37,130 nucleotides of DNA from Chromera velia (Eukaryota; Sar; Chromeraceae), in assembly GCA_018398765.1 (NCBI GenBank), contig JAHBMJ010000170.1, positions 1 through 37,130 on the forward strand, written 5' to 3'. Shown here in pieces: positions 20,530 through 30,775 of the stretch (the stretch's first letter is position 1; each line of letters starts with the position of its first letter). Below the pieces are notes generated by a model. That model made no database searches. It was not told where the DNA came from and saw nothing but the letters and a program-made list of their open reading frames with translations. Both the position numbers and the translations under genes were made by a program.

Positions 20530-22060
20530 TTGTCGACATTTGTCAGACTTGTTGATGAGCTTAGTGAGGGACTGCAAGCAAAGCAAGGAAATAAAAGTGA
20601 AAAGAAAATTTGTATGTATCATAGGTAGAAAGATATGAAAAGTTTTGGAAACTTTGTTGAGAGTATGCTCCGCTGAGTTCAACAAATATCAATAAACACG
20701 AGGTCCTACCCTACGTCCTACCATATTATGATACCGGTCATCTAAGAGGGCAAAGCTAGGCAAAGCAACATAGAAACAGAATGGACCACATAAAAAATAA
20801 AGAGAAAAAGATGAAGAGACACACTTAATTTTAAGCTGACAAAGAGGGAAAAAAAGAAGGTTTAACTGTTGAACCTACCTCAGATGGCTGAAAATGGAGA
20901 ACCAAAACGGTTCAACATACTACAGTACGACAATCATAAAATCCACAGTCTGAAGGAATAACATTCAACTTTTAAAGTAGCAATATTAAATTTTATAATT
21001 GGCTTGAAGAACGTTCTAAGCATTGATGAACCTCGGGTATGTATGATAAACCTTGATTCGATGTGATAAACCAGTAAAATCTCTGTGTGAGTACATATGA
21101 TCATATATGATCTTTAAGTTGAATGACTCACACTTTTGCTTGATAGACCTGAATCTTGTTTGTCATACCCGAACTTGGCTTGATGTACCGGAAGTTGATT
21201 TGATGTACCGGAAGTTGACTTGATATACCGGAAGTTGACTTGATGTACCAGAAATTGACTTGATATACCGGAAGTTAATTTGATGTACCAAAAGTCTACT
21301 TGTCGAACCGACAAGGTCACTTGTCAAATTAGCCAACTCCAGTGAGGCACAGCTAGGTAGGTGCCCGGCCATTCCAGATAGGGAGGTTGTAACAATGTCC
21401 AGGACCTGTTTAATCATAAGCGTAGCTGTTGTTCCTGTATGTAAACAAGGTGGAGAAACAGAAGTAATTGCACATCACCGCAGGATATTAAATACATGGT
21501 AAAGCTCTAGGCCTTTCAATCAATCTTTAATCATTTTCATCTCTTTTCTTGTTGTCAACTTTCAATATGCATCCCTAGCAGGGCCTAGCTAGATACATCC
21601 AGATGATTATCGTCTGAATTGTGTGCGATAGTTCGTGACACAGGCTTTTGTTTGCAGGCTGATCAAGAATGTCTGATCCATGTATAACGTACAAGTAGTG
21701 AAGGTTTTTTTTTTATATTTTTTTTTAGAGCAGAGGTCCAAACGTCATGGGAGGAAACAGTGCTAAACATCTAGTTTATTTGAAATTGAGAAAATAAATT
21801 TTAACTTTAAATTTAAATAAGAATATGTTTGCATAAAAAAAAAATAGCCTACGTCGAGCTTGCATACAAAATTTTAGCTTTTGAATGAATTGAATTGAAT
21901 TAAATGTTTGTACTTCACTATAATTCACACAATGTGCATAATTATTGTACTACTATGTACTACATTTTATATATGGTCCAGCTAGAGGTCAAACATTGTG
22001 GTTTACTATTTTTCACGGCTCTAACGGGTAAATTTCATTAAATTCCTAGGAAATTTAAAC
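20530..22060. other. AT-rich intergenic region, no supported gene
   Basis: Many stops in all frames and strong A+T bias contrast sharply with the flanking genes. It contains the 20-base tandem repeat (21121-21320). The remainder shows no recognisable element. Confidence 0.6.
21121..21320. repeat. 20-base tandem repeat array, about ten copies
   Basis: Units of the form TTGATRTACCGGAAGTTGAC repeat at an exact 20-base period. The central six copies are well conserved and the flanks degenerate. Tyr/Ser/Gly-rich ORFs on the minus strand are produced by the period and are not supported as genes. Confidence 0.85.
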
Positions 22061-22087
22061 GTGATGATCGAGGGTTTTGTTATGCAT
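22061..22087 (+). repeat. TGATGATYRAGG...GCAT motif, copy 3, upstream of gene 3
   Basis: GTGATGATCGAGGG then TTTTGTTATGCAT, at the boundary where AT-rich DNA gives way to the gene 3 upstream region. The start of gene 3 is 411 bases downstream. Confidence 0.6.
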
Positions 22088-22154
22088 GTCGCGTCTCCAT
22101 ATATGGGGGGCGGATCTAGCCTAGTTTGTCAGAAGGTTCCGCTTTTTCATTTGT

Positions 22155-22248
22155 GTTTTCTAAGTGCGTCCCACGCTATGCTTTCCGGGGCCATGGGCAG
22201 GAATTTGCGTTTTCTAAGTGCCCCACGCTACGTACGCTTGCCGGGGCC
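22155..22248 (+). repeat. Tandem duplicated upstream motif (GTTTTCTAAGTGC...CCGGGGCC)
   Basis: There are two units, at 22155-22193 and 22209-22248. Both run GTTTTCTAAGTGC, then CCACGCTA, then CTTKCCGGGGCC. A more divergent copy lies upstream of gene 1 at 8451-8494. This could be a promoter-associated or interspersed repeat. Confidence 0.55.
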
Positions 22249-22497
22249 AACTTGACTGCGAAGCCTCGAAATTTAAACCACTGCATGACCCTCAGTATCC
22301 CTAGCTCATGCAGTTCAGCTTTCCGTCAGACAATTTCTCCCACTGCATGATACGCACAGGACTTCGAGTGAAGACTGTGGGACAGGAGGTGGTTTTCCAC
22401 ATAGCCTTTCTGCCGTGCCAAAGGGGAGGGAGGTCGGCTCAAAGGAAATTGGTTCAGCAGTGCCAACCACAGAGACGCTGGACCTGCAGATTCCTTC

Positions 22498-24812
22498 ATG
22501 CGGTCCGGTGTGAAGTTCTCCGTCTCGGTTGCTGCTGTCCTCTGTACCTGTATTGTGGGGACAAGCATCAGGATAAACCTCCAGGCTTCAGATCGTCGAC
22601 TGGCTTTTGCTTTAAGCGCATTCCGACCGATAGAAAGGAATTCGATTAAGATGAGCTCTGGAGGAGACGGCAAGACGTATGTAATCACCGGAGCCACTGA
22701 CGGTCAGAATTTTGATGACACACAAACTTATGCATGTCACTTCCAAAGTCTCCCTAGCTGCTGTATTGTCTTGTGTCTTTGGGTTTGTCACATCTGTGCG
22801 CCCATGCATCCCTTCTCACACCATGCAGAGATATCTTAGCTCTATCGTCCATCCGTCTCCGTCTCCGTCTCGTGCATGCCGTCTCTGTTGCTCTCTCGCA
22901 GCCCATTTTCCTAGTTCCAGTCTCCGCATCTTTGTGCCATTCTCCGGCTCTGTTTACGTTGACTTCCTCTCTCCGTTCCTGACTCCTCACAGCTGCTCCT
23001 CTCTTCCGCCCTTCTTGCCGCCGTCATGTCTATGGAGTCTCCCCTAGCTGCTCTCTCTCACTGCTCCGAGCGCTTCTGACCGTGGCCGTTGTCTTTCTTA
23101 TCCTTCCTTCTTATACCCAGAACTTCCTTTTGTTCATTCTGGGGGTCAATTCCTCCAGCTGTCTCTGTCTCTCTCCCAGAAGTTGTCTTGCCGCGGCTTG
23201 ATCGGGAGCTCTCCCTCCCTCCCTACCTCACTCCCTCCGTCCGTCCCTCCCTCCCTTCAGACTGAGATGGTGACACAGTCTATTTACACTTTCCCATCAC
23301 TTCTATGAGATTTTCCTCATAACACAGACTCATCCACTAATCCGCCCGTGGCTCTTTTATCTGTTGGAACTTCCCCCCCCTTAATTTAATTTCTCTTCAG
23401 GCATCGGCCTTCACACCGCGAAGAGGATCGCCAAGTACAACCCCAAGAACAAACTCATTCTGCATGGTCAGTCAGGAGCCAGCCACTGACAGGCGGTCGG
23501 GGGGGTGGGCCGGTGGGTGGGTGGGCAATTCCTTTTGCACTCACTCCTCGCTTCCTTCCTTCCGACCGTCTCTCTCTGCTGGACCTCCGACATCCATCCA
23601 TCCTTTGCACGGAGCGTCCTTCGAGAGTCTACACAGACGTCCATCCATGCAAGCTGAAAGGAAAGGCAATCGACCCCCCCAACTTATCCCCCCCGGAGGC
23701 CCACAAGGGTGGCTTCGGACGCTGATCGAAACATTTTCGTTGCGATGTCGATCCATCCATCCATCCATACACTTCCCTTCCCCCCCCCCCGCAGGCCGAA
23801 ACTCTGACCGCATCGCGAAGGCCATCAGCGCAGTCCGGCAGTTGGGGTGCGAGAGCGTGTTCGGATATGAGGCCAACCTGCTGTCTATTCAGGAGACAAA
23901 GGACCTGGCAGAGGTGAGTGAGGCCGGTGTATCGATATCGCTCTTCATCAATATGTGGATGCGTGTGTGCATGCATTTATGTTTGATTTGATTTAGACGT
24001 ATTCACTCACAGTTTTCGAAGGCAATCGATTCACTGTGAGCATCGACGTGCTCCCTGCCTGCAGGATTTTCATTCGAAAAGAAAAGAAAATACAGAAAAC
24101 CAAGGCAGGTCTCCCTGTTGTGCTCTGCTAGACCCGCGTTTGTTTGGATTGGCTGAAGGGACGCACAGTAGGTGCATGGCTTCAGTGAGACCGGCAAACA
24201 CAAACAAAGAAAGAAAGCGGCGGGCAAACAGAGAGAGACAGAAAGAACTACCGCCTGGAACGAAGGAAGGCGGGAGAGAAAATAGCAAGGAGTAAGGAAA
24301 GGGAAGAAAAAGGACTGGTGCTACCATCAACGTGTCCGGCAGTTCGCCTGTGAGAGGGTGAAGGGGTGTGTGTAAGTCTGCCTGTTTGCCTGCCTGCCTG
24401 CAGAGAATCGCAAAGGACCACCCACACATCGACGTCTTGCTCAACAGTCAGTCAGTCGGTCTGACTGTCAGCTGGTTCTCAAATTAATGAGTCAGCACGT
24501 GACTGAGGAAAGCTTGTGCTTTTTTGCGTGAGTGAGTGAGGGATGAGGTGAGTGAGTTCTTGAGTGACAGAAAAAGGAAGCAGACAACAAGGAAAGGAAG
24601 AAGAAAGAAAGAGAGAAGTAAACCGTAACCTCCTATGGAGAGGCTGGAGGAAAGCTGGGTCTCGATCTCTGCATCTTCTTAAATGTGTAGGCATGGATCC
24701 GTGCATTCATTCTCTTCGTCACTTTCTTGTTATCTCTGTCTGTCCGTTTCTGCAGACGCAGGGGTATTTGCAGAGACGCCAATCAGAAGCGAGAATGATT
24801 TGGAGGGGGTCG

Positions 24813-24879
<67 letters not shown>

Positions 24880-25368
24880 TGTGTGCGTGCGTGCGCGCGC
24901 GCGCGCGCACTAATGTTTGCGTTGGTGTGCGTCTGCTTGAACCAACGAGTTTTTGCATTCAGCCCCTTAGCCAACCCACTCAGATTTGGCGGCGGTACCT
25001 GCAGGAAGGGAAGGAAAAACGATCGAGAGAGACTGGGGAAGACATTCCGTCCTTCCTGCCTTCCCTCCCTTCCTTCCTCCCTCCCTGCGCCCCTTCCTGC
25101 TTTTTTTTCGTCCTTTCCTTCCCTTCCTTACTCCCCCCATCTCCCGTTTTCTCTCTGAGAGGAGCGAATGAAGGAGAAGGAACTGACGAGGCGTCGTCCT
25201 CTCTTGTCTGTGGCTCTCTTCTCTTTTTTCTCTTTCTGTTCTCTGCCTGCAGACATTTCATTGTAACGTCGTGGCTCCGTACATCCTCACCTGTCGGCTT
25301 GCTCGACATTTGCCTGACGGTCCGCCTTTCTTTCTTTATTTTCCTCTCTGCCTCTTTGCCTCCCTTCG

Positions 25369-25435
<67 letters not shown>

Positions 25436-27337
25436 TCTTTTAATTTCTTCTGTTCTCTTCAATAACCATGTCGACCATTGCCAGATTGTTGAATCTGTAC
25501 ACATGTTCTTTCTCTCTTTTGACTGCATGCATGACTGTGTGACCATGCAGGCACGGGCAGGCTTGTGATCACGTCCTCAATCTCTCAGGGCGGCTCTCTG
25601 GACCTTGACCGGGTGCAGGTGAGAATATGGGGGTGGAGTGACCGGGTGCAGGTGAGAATATGCGGGTAGTCAGTCCGTTCGATGTCTGGAGTCTGATTTG
25701 GGCGGTGCTCCTGCAACGAAAGCATGGAGGAATGCTCTTTTGCTTGGGTAGCCGTTGCACGGAATCCTTGTGTGTGTGTGTGTGTGTGTGTGTCTGTGTG
25801 AGCGAGGGAGAAGAGAAGAAGCAAGCAGGGAAGGAAAACTTCAATTAAGCAAACGACTTAATTCTGTTCTGATGTGCAGAACCTTAGTGGGCACAGTGCT
25901 TACTCTGTGTCGAAGCTGGCGGACTGCGCGCTCGCTCTCTGGTTTGCAGAGAAACTGGAGGTGAGTGGGTCGTGCACGTCTTATTTCTCTCTTCTTAAGC
26001 GTTTGGTTTCGCTTCGCGTGTGTAACATTTGCCTCTTTGCGTTTGGAACGAGTTTCCGCTGTCTGTTTTACAGTATGTCAGGGCGTATATCTTTCCTTCG
26101 CCAGTTTTTGCTTGCTGATTTTCTTTCTTTTTTGTGTGTGTGTTGGTCGTGCTGGTGGATTACTCGAATAATTCTGCCAGCGTTGGTTGGATGGATGGAT
26201 GGATGGATAAGTTAGTGAGTGCACTGATAGATAGACGAGACGGAAAAGACGAGTGGGCCCTCGTCGAAGACGTTTGATTAATTAAACGAACGAATGCATG
26301 CATGATGAGTGAAGGAAGTGATCGATCGTCGAATGAATCGACGGACGGAAAGATGGACGGATGGATGTGGGGAAGTGGACGAATGGGTGCATGGGGGGAT
26401 TCTGCGTGTGTCGATCGAGGGGTTTGCTTTTGACGTCTTTCCCCCTTTCTCCCTCCCTCTCTCCCTCCCTGCCTGCCTGCCTGCAGAAGCGAGGTATCAA
26501 GTGTCACACACTGGACCCTGGCACCGTGGTTAGTCGGTGTGTGTGTGCCGCTTCAAATGTGAGAGAGGGGGGGCGTATGGGTTGTTGCAGATTGGGAAAA
26601 GCAGAAGATATTTCAATGCAGTGGGAGCTTTTGTAAAGGAAAAAAGACATTTTCCCAGGGGGTAAGGGGATAGCAAACAAGAAAGGATGGAAGGGGAGGA
26701 GGACGCGAATGAGAAGGGAAGGAGGAACAAAGAAACACGAACGAACAAACGAACGAACGAACGAACGAACGAAAGAAAGAAAGAAAGAAAGAAAGCAAAT
26801 AAAAAGGCAGACGACGAAATACTGACCAACTAAGAGAAGAGAACAGTCACAATCAGGCTGAGTGTGCTACGGTCTCTCTGGCCTCTTGTCGGCTTTTGCT
26901 GGATGTCAAGTGATGCATTGGTTGCGGCTTTTGATGTTTGTAGTCCCCCTTTCCCTCTCTCCCTGCCTGCCTGCCTGCAGAACACGAAAATGCTCCTGGC
27001 TGGGTGGGGTGCCTGTGGTCAGTCCCTGTTTTCCCCCTTCCCCTTGCGTGTGTTCCTGTCGCTTTTCTCTGGTTCAGTTAACCATCTTGATCGCCTTACA
27101 ATTTCCGTCTGGAATTAGGGCATTTAGGCCCAAAGAAAATCGGCCCTGTTGTCTGGAAGTGGCCCCTCTGTGAGTCTATCAGAGAGACAGACTATTGGAG
27201 CAAAGAAGGGAAAGAAAGGGAACAAGACTCGATGGACGTCAGAGTATTTGCTCTGAAGTGTGCCGAAAGAGTTTGGGGGCACCGCCAGAGAAGACTCGCT
27301 CATACAGATTTTGGTATCATTCTCGTTTTGCCTTCTT

Positions 27338-27385
<48 letters not shown>

Positions 27386-27452
27386 TGTGTATGTGTGTGT
27401 GTGTGGGTGTGGGTGTGTGGGGGTGTGTGTGTGTGTGTGTGTGTGTGGGTGT

Positions 27453-27490
<38 letters not shown>

Positions 27491-28387
27491 GTTCGTCCAT
27501 CCGTCCTTGGTGGGTCTGCAGGCATCGACGTGAACTCTGCTGACGACACTTTTTGGCTGGCAGTGACGGATGCTCCTATTGTAAGTGAATGACTGAGGGA
27601 GTGAGTGAGGAAGCAACCAAATCGGTTGAAAAGAAATGTGGACAAAGGGAATCAGAAACAGCACTGGAAGGACTGTAACAGGAAGGCTAACGAAGTAGAG
27701 ACACATCCAGGAACATTGCTTTCTCGTCTCGATGGGGTCGGTGAGGTGAGGATTCTGTGTGCAGGGAGGGAAGGAGGGACAGAAGGGTAGCAGCAGGTGG
27801 ACGCGTTTTCCCCTGGATCTCTCTTTTGTTTGAGTGCTTTGGCTGTTGTGCACTGGACTCACACTCGATCTCCCTGCCTGCCTGCCTGTCTCCCGGCAGA
27901 CCTTTGGATCGGCTGAAAGAGACGGAAAAAGAAGAAAAAGGAAAGGCGCAGTCATGAGTGATTCAAGAAAGATCGAAGATATCGATCAAAAAGCGAGGTC
28001 CGAAAAACACAATTCTCTCTTGAGCTCTCCTCGGTCTTTTGGGCATCTTTTCTTTTTGGGATGGGTTGCTGAACTGGAGGGAGGACAGCGTTTGGGGAGA
28101 GTAAATGCCAATAGGGAGATCGCGGGATGATTTGAATTCTGTGTGTGTGCATGCGTGCGTAGGTGACGGAGAACACGGGGACGTATTTTGTCGGCAGGGC
28201 TCCATCGCGACCTCACAGAGACGCGTGCGTCAGTTTGCGCGTTTGATTGATTGTGTGTGTGTGGGTGTGTGTGTGTGTGTGCGCGCGCGCTTGTTTATGT
28301 ATTGATTGGTTTGTTGGTTCGTTGGTGGGTTGGTGGGTGGGTTTGTTTGTGTGTTTGTGTGTTTGTGTGTGTGTTTGTGTGTTTGTG

Positions 28388-28433
<46 letters not shown>

Positions 28434-28517
28434 CAATGGTTTGTTTGTTTGTTTTTTCGTTTTCGGTCTGGTTGAGTGTTTTCTTAATTGTCTGTCTACG
28501 TATTTGTTCGTCTGTGT

Positions 28518-28555
<38 letters not shown>

Positions 28556-28761
28556 CCTTGTCTCTTTGTTTGTTGGGAAGAGGGAACATAAGTGTATTAT
28601 CCTGGCGGCTGCATGACTGCTGGCGTGGTGGTTGAGCAGAGCAGCGCAGACCAGACAGATCGATCGACAGCATCCTTCCAGATGGATGGATGTATATGTC
28701 AGATGCAGCTCCTACAGTCATGGATCCACACATTGGCACATCCGTCTGGTTAATTACAGAG

Positions 28762-28822
<61 letters not shown>

Positions 28823-28824
28823 GC

Positions 28825-28855
<31 letters not shown>

Positions 28856-28959
28856 GTCTGTCTGTCTGTCTCTGTCTCTCTCTGTCTCTGTCTCTGTCTC
28901 TGTCTCTGTCTCTCTGTCTGTCTATCTCTGTCGGTCTGTCTGTCTCTGTCTCTGTCTGT

Positions 28960-29026
<67 letters not shown>

Positions 29027-29554
29027 GGCTGTCTGTCTGTCTGTCTATCTCTGTCGGTCTGTCTGTCTCTGTCTGTGTGTGTTTGTGTGTGTTTGCATTT
29101 CCTTTTGTGTTCGCCCGGTTGTTGATGCCATGATTTCGAGCAGTCATACTTTTAAGCACCGGAGCCTCTGAGCCCGCCTTACATCATCTACTTTTGTGCG
29201 TGTGCATTAATTTTCTTTTCCGTAGACCTCTTTTTGGCTTGTCCGGCTCCATCCATAGCGATCCATCGAGTGCTTTCTCCTTTTGCACAAGTGCCCCCCA
29301 TCCCATGAGACATTCCGATCGATTACCGGGGAAGTCGTAAGCAGCGTCGGTCTCTCGAGGGAGGCCTTAGAAGGACCTCGAATGCTGCAGTCTAGAAATT
29401 GAAGCACGGGTCTTCATGTATCGTCGTACTCTCTGCCTGCCTCTCTGCCCGTCTCTCTCCTGCCTGTGTGTCGTGCAGGCTCGACAACTCCAAACGGAAA
29501 GCTCTGGTCGAGTACCTCCAGAAGCTGACTGGAGTGAATCCAGCAGAAGTGTGA
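22498..29554 (+). CDS. Gene 3: short-chain dehydrogenase/reductase, likely plastid-targeted
   Basis: There are thirteen exons: 22498-22702, 23401-23466, 23795-23913, 24404-24446, 24756-24808, 25253-25319, 25551-25618, 25880-25960, 26487-26528, 26981-27017, 27522-27580, 28163-28224 and 29479-29554. Phases match throughout, giving 978 nt and 325 residues. All classical SDR marks are present: cofactor motif TGATDGIG (64-71), NNAG (144-147), catalytic Ser in ITSS (191-194), YSVSK (Tyr215, Lys219) and DPGTV (244-248). It uses NAD(P)(H); the substrate is unknown. The pattern after PG ([13 protein letters not shown]) and the C-terminus resemble retinol-dehydrogenase/WWOX-like reductases. Residues 1-30 look like a signal peptide. 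The next stretch ([21 protein letters not shown]) is basic with Phe after Ala, as in two-part leaders for complex plastids. Met52 could start a cytosolic form. Targeting is inference. Confidence 0.88.
24811..24910 (+). repeat. (CT)n(GT)n(GC)n compound microsatellite in gene 3 intron 5
   Basis: (TC)n is followed by (TG)n and then (CG)n on the sense strand, shortly after the exon 5 donor GTCGGT. The alternating purine-pyrimidine GT/GC part could adopt Z-DNA. Confidence 0.85.
25370..25433 (+). repeat. (CT)n(GT)n compound microsatellite in gene 3 intron 6
   Basis: (TC)n is followed directly by (TG)n on the sense strand, in the same order as in introns 5 and 10. Confidence 0.85.
25605..25655 (+). 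repeat. Tandem duplication of the exon 7 end and its splice donor
   Basis: The 19-base word GACCGGGTGCAGGTGAGAA is followed by TATG and then repeated with a 33-base period. Each copy contains the exon end CAG|GTGAGA (donors at 25619 and 25652). Using the second donor would add 33 bases, 11 codons, without a stop or frame change. Confidence 0.8.
26730..26796 (+). repeat. (ACGA)n(AAAG)n microsatellite in gene 3 intron 9
   Basis: (CGAA)n is followed by (AGAA)n. This purine-rich sense strand is an exception to the CT/GT bias of other introns. Confidence 0.8.
27341..27488 (+). repeat. (CT)n(GT)n compound microsatellite in gene 3 intron 10
   Basis: (TC)n is followed by about 120 bases of (TG)n with GGG interruptions. 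It ends about 33 bases before the exon 11 acceptor. Confidence 0.85.
28250..29092 (+). repeat. GT- and CT/CTGT-rich microsatellite block in gene 3 intron 12
   Basis: (GT)n and GTTT repeats occur at about 28250-28435 and 28515-28552. They are followed by about 330 bases of CT, CTGT and CTGTCT repeats (28761-29090). The whole block lies in the longest gene 3 intron (28225-29478). Frames across it (Cys/Val or Ser/Leu runs, Arg/Asp/Thr runs on the minus strand) are artefacts. Confidence 0.85.
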
Positions 29555-30775
29555 AATGCTCGGTGAATGGGGTCATCAATAGGTCTGTGGTGTTAGGAGG
29601 GATCAAGAAGTCCCGGGCCCAGCTAGTGGAGGGATGAACATCATTCAATGGTTGCAGGAAGTGTTTTTTGAAATAGAATGAATACTGCGCTAGACTAGGC
29701 GCTAGACAGAGTTTTTGACAACCGTTCATGTTGATATCATGTTGTTCTGATATTTATAGCCTACTATTTGCTACTATTTAGCTTAGTATTTACCCTAGTA
29801 TGGCCTAATATCTAGCGTAATATTCTCTTGACTTCAATGACTTACCAGATGGCCTGGCAGAGATTTGTTTACCTATAATTTGATACAATTAGTATCACAG
29901 CCTAGGTTAGAGCTTGTGTACAATTTCATAAACACAAGTCTAAACACAAGTTTAGTACTTATTTTATTCAATCAATAATATTTAAAGTAATTTCAAGTTA
30001 CTGATTTCATTGCTATAGTATTATAATTATGATAGGTAGGATGGGATTTTATGTTTCGGGAATCCCCGCGGTCCACTGCCAGATATCGGTTTACATCAAA
30101 TTACTAGATTAATTAATATAGTTTTAATTCAAGCTCAACTTCATTCAATGTTAGTTTGATTCATTAGTTTTATAAGTTTCGCTCAAAGGCCTCTCAGGCT
30201 CTGCTATATATATTAATTCATCATGATTATAGAGAATTAGTTTGAAGACTAATTTAAAATAATTTGAAAATTAGAATTTCTGTTTGAAAAAATGATAGAT
30301 CTTCTTCAAAATCTTTTTCTAAAATTATGGGGCCAGTCTATAGGTATCAATACGATATAAAATCACCTTGAAAATCATACAAACTGTTTTTAAGCAATTC
30401 TATCTAGAATTCTAGCCGAACGTTAGAAGCCCTATACAGGCCGATGGAATTGCTGCTGGCGATGGTGCATGATGATGATTGATTGATTGATTGATGATAA
30501 TGATTTTTTTTTTAATGCTATACCCTCAGATTAAAGCTGGAATTGGAGCTTTGCCTTATGGCCGCAGTGATATAGTGATAGTGTTAGCGTATAGGCTAGC
30601 GTATAGGTAATTATCATTAAGTCTATGATAAAGACCAACATGGTTCGACACATCTTCATTAAAGTTTGCTTACATTCCCACAGTTAGAACCACTCTACTG
30701 ATTTTGTCAGAAAGTGTCGAAGCTTTACCGTCCAGCGTTTGTTTTTTGTCCCCCTTGTCCCTGTGCCCGTCTTAC
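29555..30775. other. Intergenic between convergent genes 3 and 4, AT-rich, no supported gene
   Basis: 29555-29700 is the probable 3' flank of gene 3. From about 29700 to 30700 the DNA is strongly AT-rich with stops in all frames. TAGCGTATAGG occurs twice near 30585-30610, and a (GATT)n run lies near 30475-30495. No terminal exon of gene 4 can be recognised here apart from a read-through frame (see gene 4). Confidence 0.6.

Noticed and set aside
21114-21417. Minus-strand Tyr/Ser/Gly repeat protein
   Set aside because: The 20-base repeat unit is not a multiple of three, so the peptide pattern changes frame each unit; there is no supporting start or splice signal.
28163-28228. Gene 3 exon 12 ending at the GTCAGT donor (28229)
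   Set aside because: That end is phase 0 and would put the last exon out of frame; the GTGCGT donor at 28225 restores the conserved C-terminus.
28230-29171. Long ORFs on both strands (Cys/Val-rich plus, Arg/Asp/Thr-rich minus)
   Set aside because: They lie wholly within gene 3 intron 12 and follow GT and CTGT repeats.
29325-29345. GGGGAAGTCGTAA word resembling the 3' end of 18S rRNA
   Set aside because: The match is only about a dozen bases and flanking rRNA sequence is absent; it lies in an intron.
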